Below are positions 29,829 to 35,081 of a DNA stretch of 35,081 nt, one piece after another. Both the position numbers and the translations under genes were made by a program. The stretch comes from Bombilactobacillus apium (GTDB taxonomy: Bacteria; Bacillota; Bacilli; Lactobacillales; Lactobacillaceae): the NCBI RefSeq assembly GCF_013385145.1, contig NZ_JABZEC010000009.1, positions 1 through 35,081 of the forward strand. The letters run 5' to 3'. The notes under the pieces are model-generated. The model searched no databases. It had not been told where the DNA came from and saw nothing but the letters and a program-made list of their open reading frames with translations. Every line of letters starts with the position of its first letter. Position 1 is the first letter of the stretch.

Positions 29829-30428
29829 ATGCAGGAATTAGTTTTGGCCACGAAGAATTTAAATAAAGTTCACGAATTACAACAACTATTAGAGGCAGAG
29901 AATGTTCACGTCCGATCTTTGGCCGAATTGGGAGGAGAAGATGTTGCTGAAACTGGCACTACTTTTGAAGATAACGCTCGTTTGAAAGTTCAAAGTGCTG
30001 TTGCTCAATTCCATTTGCCGACCTTGGCGGATGATTCGGGCTTGATGGTTGATTACCTTCACGGACAACCGGGAGTGCGTTCGGCCCGTTACGCGGGTGA
30101 CCATAACGATGCGGCGAATAATGCGCGCTTGTTAACGGAATTAGGAGGAGTAGCCCCAACACAGCGCCAAGCTCAATTTGTGACAACTATGGTTTATTTT
30201 GATCCGCAGATGCAGGTCGAATTAGTTGCTGAAGGAAAATTAGTCGGCCAAATTATGACCGTTCCCCAAGGAAATGACGGTTTTGGTTATGATCCTTTGT
30301 TTTATGTTTCAGAATTGGATTGTACCTTGGCCCAGTTGAGTTTAGCGGAAAAAAATAAAATTAGCCACCGAGCCCGGGCTTTACAAGAATTTTTGCGCCA
30401 GTATCGCCGATTGAACTTGCAAAAATAG
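29829..30428 (+). CDS. rdgB: XTP/dITP diphosphatase (RdgB/HAM1 family)
   Basis: A 199-residue house-cleaning nucleotide pyrophosphatase that removes XTP, dITP and ITP. The family motifs are LATKNLNKVHE near the start, TTFEDNA (E47), ADDSGL (D68/D69), GVRSARYAG, GNDGFGYDPLF and ISHRARAL. The length is normal. A TAGGAGAT ribosome-binding site lies just before the ATG. It is the second gene of a two-gene unit with murI, after which a 358-base gap with no clear gene follows. Confidence 0.96.
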   Translation: MQELVLATKNLNKVHELQQLLEAENVHVRSLAELGGEDVAETGTTFEDNARLKVQSAVAQFHLPTLADDSGLMVDYLHGQPGVRSARYAGDHNDAANNARLLTELGGVAPTQRQAQFVTTMVYFDPQMQVELVAEGKLVGQIMTVPQGNDGFGYDPLFYVSELDCTLAQLSLAEKNKISHRARALQEFLRQYRRLNLQK

Positions 30429-30786
30429 ATAACTTCAGTCCAATCTAGCGTCCGAAAAAGAGCGGCTAGGGTAAGATAATCGATGGTGAAGGTAACTAAG
30501 AAAAGGATCTTGGGAAAATTGGCAGCTCTATCTATTGGTGTTTATCAGAGAGAAAGATATCTTTATTACAGCTTAAAACGGTCTGAGACTTAGAATAAGA
30601 TCTGATCTCTAACACTGGATCAGTTCTCCATCATCGCTTTTAAAGAGCAGCAGTCGTTTTAAAAAGTGGATTTGAACTATCAGGAATTTTCCCTGATGTT
30701 AATTAAAAAAATCCAGATGAAAACTAAAACTAACTTAGTTTCTATCTGGATTTAATTGGAGATTATTGATCTAATTTTTTAATTAA
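30429..30786. other. Non-coding gap after rdgB, several inverted repeats
   Basis: No convincing gene is present. A frame of 34 codons from ATG 30483 lacks a good ribosome-binding site. Inverted repeats include TTAAAACG at 30573-30580 with CGTTTTAA at 30655-30662, a nested CTGATC/GATCAG pair around 30603-30622, and ATCAGG/CCTGAT near 30679-30697. The last part holds the mscS terminator. The nested repeats could fold into an RNA of about 90 bases, but I see no matching promoter-terminator pair. Confidence 0.5.
30702..30753 (-). terminator. Terminator of the minus-strand mscS gene
   Basis: AAATCCAGAT at 30709-30718 pairs with ATCTGGATTT at 30744-30753, with an inner AAACTAA/TTAGTTT extension. 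On the minus strand the stem runs directly into a T-rich tract (complement of 30702-30710). Confidence 0.8.
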
Positions 30787-31695
30787 TTAGGATTGATTAG
30801 TTAAATCAAGGGCATTTTCAGGAAGTTGAATTTGAGCTTCTCTTAAGGCTGCCAAGTAAGCACCAAGGAATTTTCGCTTTAGGACCATTTGGGCCCCGTT
30901 CTTAGTATCCAATTGAATCTGGTAGTGTAACAAGCCCAGAGTAACTTCGGTTGGCCCTAAAAGTTGCGGAGAACGAATTAAATCAGGTTCATCGGGCGTG
31001 AGTCTCTGATTAACTTCTTGAAGAACTTGAGTAACTTTATGGATGTTGGTGCGAGGAAAAAGCTGAAGATCAATAATTGAGGTCATATTTCCGCGCGATA
31101 AGTTTTGGACAATTGTAATATTTCGGTTGGGAATATAGTTGAGAGTTCCATCATTACTTTTGATTTGGGTGGTCCGCAGACCGACATAGGTGACCGTTCC
31201 AGAAATTTTATCAACTTTGACGAAATCGCCAACGTCAAATTGTTGTTCACCCAGAATGAAGAAACCATTAACCATATCACTAACGAAACCTTGGGCACCT
31301 AGCCCTAAAGCCAAACTGAAAATTCCGGCCCCCGTGATCAAGGTTCCGACGGGAGCTCCGCAAATCGAGAGGACAATGTAGATATAAATAAAAACTAACA
31401 CATAGAAGTAAATGTTTTGGGTTAAAGTAACAATTGTCCGGGAGCGATTGGAACTAGTCTCACTGGTTTTGAGATTGAGAGAAATTCGGTTGACGAGACG
31501 GCGTCCGAGGCGATAAAGTAGTAAAAAGAGTAATGATAAGAGAATAATCTTGATAGCATTACTCAAGAAGGTATTAAATAAATTGATCCAGTATTGTGGA
31601 TTATTAATTTGTTGGAGAAAAGGGGTAGAATTTTGGTTACTCTGATTAGTTGTTTGCTTATTTAAAGAGTTATATTTATTCAAAATACTATTCAA
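30787..31695 (-). CDS. mscS: MscS-family small-conductance mechanosensitive channel
   Basis: A 302-residue channel that releases osmolytes on hypo-osmotic shock. A polar Asn/Gln-rich N terminus is followed by hydrophobic segments (about 38-62 and 85-108). The pore helix FSLALGLGAQGFVSDMVNGFFIL lies near 120-145 in shorter blocks of glycine and alanine typical of MscS TM3. The beta domain follows with VGDFVKV, GTVTYVGLRTTQIKSNDG and YIPNRNI. The start is TTG 31695, with AAGGAAG upstream. It is divergent from the ytxG-like gene. It resembles the YkuT/YbdG-type short members. Confidence 0.93.
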   Translation of the reverse strand: MNSILNKYNSLNKQTTNQSNQNSTPFLQQINNPQYWINLFNTFLSNAIKIILLSLLFLLLYRLGRRLVNRISLNLKTSETSSNRSRTIVTLTQNIYFYVLVFIYIYIVLSICGAPVGTLITGAGIFSLALGLGAQGFVSDMVNGFFILGEQQFDVGDFVKVDKISGTVTYVGLRTTQIKSNDGTLNYIPNRNITIVQNLSRGNMTSIIDLQLFPRTNIHKVTQVLQEVNQRLTPDEPDLIRSPQLLGPTEVTLGLLHYQIQLDTKNGAQMVLKRKFLGAYLAALREAQIQLPENALDLTNQS

Positions 31696-31736
31696 ATTAA
31701 CACTTCCTTATTATTCGTCTAGTATAGTCGGTCTAA

Positions 31737-31765
31737 TTGCCGTTGTCACTAAAGAATGATAAAAT
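31737..31765 (+). promoter_or_regulatory. Promoter of the ytxG/ytxH-like pair
   Basis: TTGCCG at 31737-31742 and TAAAAT at 31760-31765 are 17 bases apart. A TG one base before the -10 makes it an extended -10 element. Confidence 0.55.
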
Positions 31766-31797
31766 TTAATTGTTTTTAAATGAGGAGGATTAAAGCT

Positions 31798-32202
31798 ATG
31801 ACACTGGGACAAATTGCGGGTTTAATTGCAGCGTTGGCCTTCGTCGCCTTGGTAGTCTTCTTGGTTCGGTTGCTCTTTCAATTGGAAAAAATAGTTTTGA
31901 AATTGCAAACGACAGTGGAAGAAACTAATCATACGATTGCCACCTTGACAGCCGATCTGGATCAAATCGCCCACCAAGGAGATAATACCATTTCTAAGAC
32001 TAATGAGCTAATGGATGACATCAATGGTAAAGTAGGGAAATTAGACCCTTTTTTTCAGGCGCTCGAAAATCTCGGCAATAGTTTGGCACAAGCGACCGAT
32101 AAAAATAACCATCGGAGCAAAAATCAGAAAATGATGCAATCAGCAGCGACCATGGCGAGCAAGTTAGCTCTCTGGGCTTTTAAATCATACCGTAAAAAGT
32201 AG
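31798..32202 (+). CDS. DUF948 membrane protein, YtxG-like
   Basis: A 134-residue protein with one N-terminal membrane helix (about 5-27) and a helical, probably coiled-coil domain with TVEETNHTIATLTADLDQIA. This is the DUF948 pattern of YtxG. ATG 31798 lies 9 bases after GAGGAGG; a longer frame from 31780 would overlap that ribosome-binding site. A ytxH-like gene follows after 16 bases. In Bacillus subtilis ytxG and ytxH also lie near ccpA and are stress-associated, so the neighbourhood agrees. Its biochemical role is unknown. Confidence 0.85.
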   Translation: MTLGQIAGLIAALAFVALVVFLVRLLFQLEKIVLKLQTTVEETNHTIATLTADLDQIAHQGDNTISKTNELMDDINGKVGKLDPFFQALENLGNSLAQATDKNNHRSKNQKMMQSAATMASKLALWAFKSYRKK

Positions 32203-32218
32203 AATTAGCGAGGTCAAA

Positions 32219-32494
32219 ATGGAGAAGATGAAGTTTATGGGTGGACTCTTGTTGGGAGCTGGTGTTACTTATTGGTTTTTAAAAAAGAATCCCCTACCAA
32301 AAAATGAATTAGCTAATATCATCGCCGAACAACGGATGATAGTACCTAAAGTTGATAAAGCAGCTATGCAACAAGCTTTCCAACAAAAGACCGCTGATTT
32401 ACAAGCTGAAGTTACAGGGACAACCAAGCAGACAACTAATTTTGATGATATCCAATTGGATATCGATCAGGTTCAAAAAGTTAGTGCAAAATAA
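32219..32494 (+). CDS. Small YtxH-like membrane-anchored protein
   Basis: A 91-residue protein with a short N-terminal hydrophobic segment, GGLLLGAGVTYWFL (about 8-21), and a soluble polar tail rich in Gln, Lys and Asp. The glycine-rich helix start resembles YtxH-type proteins, but similarity by eye is limited, and the assignment rests partly on position after the YtxG-like gene. GAGG lies just upstream. A terminator overlaps its stop codon. Confidence 0.75.
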   Translation: MEKMKFMGGLLLGAGVTYWFLKKNPLPKNELANIIAEQRMIVPKVDKAAMQQAFQQKTADLQAEVTGTTKQTTNFDDIQLDIDQVQKVSAK

Positions 32495-32532
32495 AGAGAC
32501 CAACTAATTGATTTTAGTTTGATCTCTTTTTT
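32493..32532 (+). terminator. Terminator after the ytxH-like gene, possibly bidirectional
   Basis: AAAGAGA at 32493-32499 pairs with TCTCTTT at 32523-32529. The stem continues imperfectly through CAACTAA/TTAGTTTG, and a T-run follows on the plus strand. On the minus strand the flank is also T-rich, so it could stop pepQ transcripts as well. Confidence 0.8.
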
Positions 32533-32556
32533 CTTGGAATTTTCAAATTCTGAAAC

Positions 32557-33660
32557 TTACTTAATTGGCAAAACTTGTAATTCTTTGGAAGTGTGGGTAA
32601 AGGCTTCATGCCCATTTTCTGTAAGATAAATACAATCTTCAATCCGCACCCCGGCAACTTGCGGAATATAAATTCCAGGTTCAATGGAGAAGCACATCCC
32701 CGGCTTCAAAACCATTTCATTGCCTTCCATGATAGATGGAAATTCATGAGTAGACGTCCCAATTCCATGTCCCAAGCGATGAATGAAGTACTCGCCGTAG
32801 CCAGCATCAGTAATAATTTTTCGAGCAATAGTATCTAGTTCTGCAGCTTTGACTCCTGGCTTAGCAGCATCCATTGCTGCCATTTGGGCCTCCAGACAAA
32901 CGTTATAAATATCGCGTTGTTTGGCAGTTGGTTCACCAAAGGCTACGGTTCTCGAAGCATCACTCATATAGCCTTGATGAACGGTTCCTAAGTCAAAAAG
33001 GGCGAGCGCATTGGCCTGAATAGCAACTTTTTCTGGTACTCCATGGGGATTAGCGGCATTAATTCCTGATTGCACAATGGTATCGAAACTAGTATGCATG
33101 ACACCTTTTTTCATTAAGCCATATTCGATTTCAGCAACAACTTGCTGTTCAGTTCGAGCAGTACTGAGGGCTTGAAAACCTAATTCAAAAGCGTAATCAG
33201 CTTCTTTACCAGCAGCCTTCATTAAGGCAATTTCTTCCGGAGTCTTAATTAACTTCAATTGGTCTAAGAACTGCGAAGCGTCAGCAGGAAAGCTAGCATT
33301 CGGGAATTGTTTTTGAATGGCTTCGTAACGGCTGTAAGGAAGATCAGCTTTTTCTAGGGCCCACTTGTTGGTATGTGTGGTTCGTTCCCGAATGTGGTCA
33401 GCAATTAAAGCAAAAGGATCTTCATGATCTAAGTAACCGTAGACATCCTGCTTCCAACCAGCTTTTTTAGAAGCTTCAACTTCTAATTGCGGGGTGAATA
33501 AGAATGGCTCAGCTTCAGGAAAAACAAACAAAGCTAAAATTCGTTCTTCCGGTTCACTATGAAAACCGGTAAAATATAAGATATCGGTGGGATTACTGAT
33601 ATAGGCAACATCAATTTGTTGTTCAGCAATCCAAGCCTGTAAACTTTGTAAATGACTCAT
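32557..33660 (-). CDS. pepQ: Xaa-Pro dipeptidase PepQ (M24 family)
   Basis: A 367-residue metallopeptidase that cleaves X-Pro dipeptides, important in lactobacilli that use peptides as nitrogen source. The N-terminal creatinase-like domain starts with the [14 protein letters not shown] pattern. The pita-bread catalytic domain carries the metal-ligand blocks [18 protein letters not shown] (two Asp), [13 protein letters not shown] (His), [10 protein letters not shown] (Glu) and [10 protein letters not shown] (Glu). A GGAGGT ribosome-binding site precedes ATG 33660. The gene is divergent from ccpA, the classic lactobacillar arrangement. Confidence 0.96.
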   Translation of the reverse strand: MSHLQSLQAWIAEQQIDVAYISNPTDILYFTGFHSEPEERILALFVFPEAEPFLFTPQLEVEASKKAGWKQDVYGYLDHEDPFALIADHIRERTTHTNKWALEKADLPYSRYEAIQKQFPNASFPADASQFLDQLKLIKTPEEIALMKAAGKEADYAFELGFQALSTARTEQQVVAEIEYGLMKKGVMHTSFDTIVQSGINAANPHGVPEKVAIQANALALFDLGTVHQGYMSDASRTVAFGEPTAKQRDIYNVCLEAQMAAMDAAKPGVKAAELDTIARKIITDAGYGEYFIHRLGHGIGTSTHEFPSIMEGNEMVLKPGMCFSIEPGIYIPQVAGVRIEDCIYLTENGHEAFTHTSKELQVLPIK

Positions 33661-33689
33661 ATAACTACCTCCAAGCTAATAATAAGCAA

Positions 33690-33783
33690 ATTATAGCACT
33701 TTTTTGAATAATCTAGTAATTGTGAACTAAAGCGCTTGCATTTTGTCAACCTTTTTGTTAAATTAATTATGAAAACTTATGAA
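33690..33783. promoter_or_regulatory. pepQ-ccpA divergent promoter region
   Basis: On the minus strand a consensus TATAAT (complement of 33690-33695) serves pepQ; its -35 is weak. On the plus strand TTGTTA at 33755-33760 and TATGAA at 33778-33783, 17 bases apart, can serve ccpA. TTGTCA at 33743-33748 with AATTAT at 33765-33770 is an alternative. Confidence 0.55.
33727..33740. promoter_or_regulatory. Candidate cre site (CcpA operator)
   Basis: CTAAAGCGCTTGCA has the AAGCGCTT core of catabolite-responsive elements and keeps the central CG and the terminal CA. It deviates from the consensus at the first two bases and at one position near the end. It lies about 50 bases upstream of both predicted starts, so CcpA could regulate pepQ and itself. 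Confidence 0.6.
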
Positions 33784-33819
33784 AAAGTATTTTAAGATCA
33801 ATTTAAACGAGGTTAGACT

Positions 33820-34830
33820 ATGAAGAAGTCAGATAAAGAAATTACCATTACCGATGTTGCGCGCCAAGCGGGAGTTTCCATGGCGACAGTTTCTCGGGTC
33901 GTGAACGGAAATAATAACGTTAAAGAATCTACCCGTAAGAAAGTTATCGCGGTCATTGATAAATTACATTACCGTCCCAATGCTGTAGCCCGGGGACTAG
34001 CTAGTAAGAAGAGTACAACTATCGGTTTAATTTTACCAAGTATGACAGATCTACTATATGCTAGTTTGGCCAACGGAATTTCTGACGTGGCTTCCATGTA
34101 TAAATATAACATTATTTTGACCAGTCTAAAAAGTGAAGTTGGTAGTGAGCAGCAATTATTTAATGATTTACTAGCTAAGCAGGTAGATGGAATTATTTAT
34201 ATGGGGGAAAAGATTTCAGACACCTTGTATAAGGAAATGTTATATTCCCGTGTTCCGGTGGTTTTTGCGGGAGCTATTGATGATCAAGATCAAATTGCCA
34301 GTGTAAATATTGACTATGTTAAATCAGTCCGCGATATGGTGAAATTGTTGATTGATAACGGTAATCGTCAAATTGCTTTAGTTACTGGCTCTTTGACTGA
34401 TCCGATCAATTCTAAGTATCGCTTAAAAGGTTATCAGGAAGCTTTGGAACAAGCAGGAATTACCTATTCTTCAGAAAATGTCTTTGAAACAGTCTACAGT
34501 TTGCAAGCAGGATCCGTGGTTTTTGATGCGATTCAAAAGAGTGGTGCAACCGCGGCTTACGTGGCCAATAATATTCTTGCTGCGGGAATTTTAAATGCTG
34601 CTTTAGATGCCGGAGTTAAGATCCCAGAAGATTTTGAATTAGTGACGGGGAATGATTCCGTTTTATGTGATGTAACGCGGCCGAAAATGACTGCTGTAGT
34701 TCAGCCTTTATATGATATGGGAGCCGTATCCATGCGGATGTTGACTAAGTTAATGAATGACGAAGATATTCAAGATCGAACGATTCGGTTACCATATAGC
34801 TTAGTGAAACGGGATACAACTAAAAAATAA
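33820..34830 (+). CDS. ccpA: Catabolite control protein A
   Basis: A 336-residue LacI/GalR-family regulator. The N-terminal helix-turn-helix is ITDVARQAGVSMATVSRVVNG, shown here from about residue 9 to 29, followed by the hinge helix YRPNAVARGLASKKS. The periplasmic-binding-protein-like core fills the rest. With HPr-Ser46-P as corepressor it controls carbon catabolite repression through cre sites. Placement opposite pepQ supports CcpA over other LacI members. GAGGT precedes ATG 33820. A very strong terminator follows, then an insertion sequence. Confidence 0.95.
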   Translation: MKKSDKEITITDVARQAGVSMATVSRVVNGNNNVKESTRKKVIAVIDKLHYRPNAVARGLASKKSTTIGLILPSMTDLLYASLANGISDVASMYKYNIILTSLKSEVGSEQQLFNDLLAKQVDGIIYMGEKISDTLYKEMLYSRVPVVFAGAIDDQDQIASVNIDYVKSVRDMVKLLIDNGNRQIALVTGSLTDPINSKYRLKGYQEALEQAGITYSSENVFETVYSLQAGSVVFDAIQKSGATAAYVANNILAAGILNAALDAGVKIPEDFELVTGNDSVLCDVTRPKMTAVVQPLYDMGAVSMRMLTKLMNDEDIQDRTIRLPYSLVKRDTTKK

Positions 34831-34840
34831 TATTTTCTAA

Positions 34841-34885
34841 AAAAAGACTTCTGGACAATTTTTAAAATTGTCCAGAAGTCTTTTT
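34841..34885 (+). terminator. Strong terminator after ccpA
   Basis: An almost uninterrupted stem of about 20 bp: AAAAAGACTTCTGGACAA with TTGTCCAGAAGTCTTTTT, closed by an AT-rich loop. T-runs lie on the plus strand and, by symmetry, on the minus strand, so it can act in both directions and insulate ccpA from the adjacent IS. Confidence 0.92.
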
Positions 34886-34961
34886 GCTTTATTGTCTTTA
34901 GACCTAGTTGAGCACGGAGTCCGTGCGAAACAAAAAACGATAGTCCAATGGTTAAACCAAA

Positions 34962-35025
34962 ACAGCTCTTCTGAGATTTACAATGGAGCTGTCAAAGCCA
35001 AGTATTATAAATTTAGAGGAGCTGT
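34962..35025 (+). promoter_or_regulatory. Leader helix that can mask the tnpA ribosome-binding site
   Basis: ACAGCTCTTCT at 34962-34972 can pair over 11 positions, one as G-U, with AGAGGAGCTGT at 35015-35025, which contains the ribosome-binding site. A competing shorter pairing uses GAGCTGT at 34986-34992. IS200 is known to limit TnpA synthesis by such structure in its leader, so a similar repression is likely. Confidence 0.6.
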
Positions 35026-35029
35026 GAAA

Positions 35030-35081
35030 ATGGCGAATAAATTAAACAGTTTCGCACACACTAAATGGCTGTGCAAGTACC
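35030..35081 (+). CDS. tnpA: IS200/IS605-family transposase TnpA, N-terminal fragment
   Basis: Only 17 codons are in the window, MANKLNSFAHTKWLCKY, cut by the window edge. This opening is characteristic of the IS200-like Y1 HUH transposases of Gram-positive bacteria, whose full length is about 130-155 residues and which act on single-stranded DNA. GAGGAG lies 9 bases before ATG 35030. The catalytic HUH and tyrosine residues lie beyond the window. Confidence 0.85.
   Translation, partial: MANKLNSFAHTKWLCKY

Larger units (their letters stand above)
34912..35081 (+). mobile_element. Left end of an IS200/IS605-family insertion sequence (partial)
   Basis: A subterminal hairpin GCACGG-AGT-CCGTGC lies at 34912-34926, followed by a leader and the start of a Y1 transposase gene running off the window. 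This is the left-end layout of IS200/IS605 elements, which have hairpin ends rather than inverted repeats and make no target duplication. The exact left boundary probably lies slightly before 34912, but the cleavage site cannot be fixed. Confidence 0.8.

Noticed and set aside
30483-30590. A 34-codon frame starting MVKVTKKRIL in the rdgB-mscS gap
   Set aside because: No good ribosome-binding site, no recognised family, and the length is within chance expectation.

Overview
The window looks like a chromosomal segment of a low-GC Gram-positive bacterium, most likely a member of Lactobacillaceae. The evidence is the gene order mutS-mutL-ruvA-ruvB-queA-tgt-yajC followed by zwf-dinB-nrnA-DEAD helicase-alaS-ireB-ruvX-yrzB-cvpA-mutS2-trxA, a complete dltXABCD operon, a pepQ/ccpA divergent pair, and an alanine T-box leader. 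Genus and species cannot be fixed from the sequence alone.

Layout. Bases 1-113 hold three tandem hairpins that look like the right end (tnpB/omegaRNA side) of an IS200/IS605-family element. A minus-strand polytopic membrane protein (321-2024, GT-C/PTPS-related type) follows. From 2237 to 24378 almost everything is on the plus strand and tightly packed: the phosphodiesterase ymdB, mismatch repair (mutS, mutL), Holliday-junction processing (ruvAB), queuosine tRNA modification (queA, tgt), the Sec accessory protein yajC, glucose-6-phosphate dehydrogenase (zwf), DNA polymerase IV (dinB), nanoRNase (nrnA), a DEAD-box helicase, alaS with its T-box, the ireB-ruvX-yrzB trio, cvpA, mutS2 and trxA. The dlt operon for D-alanylation of teichoic acids (24549-28956) includes the 45-residue DltX, which is easy to miss. 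Then come murI and rdgB, a 358-base non-coding gap, a minus-strand MscS-type channel, a ytxG/ytxH-like envelope pair, pepQ (minus), and ccpA (plus). The window ends inside tnpA of an IS200/IS605 element.

Regulation visible in the sequence: an alanine-specific T-box with a competing terminator before alaS; intrinsic terminators after yajC, trxA, dltD, mscS (minus strand), ytxH and ccpA; a promoter overlapping a terminator upstream of dlt; a cre-like site between pepQ and ccpA; and a possible ribosome-binding-site-sequestering helix in the tnpA leader. At least seven genes start at TTG or GTG (ruvB, yajC, ireB, ruvX, dltX, dltA, mscS).

Most of the window is conserved housekeeping DNA, and I do not see a convincing undescribed multi-gene system. 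The parts worth a second look are small: the two IS ends, an outward promoter created at the left IS boundary, the dlt control region, a 16-bp perfect hairpin before mutS2, a palindrome pair in the zwf leader, and the structured gap after rdgB.
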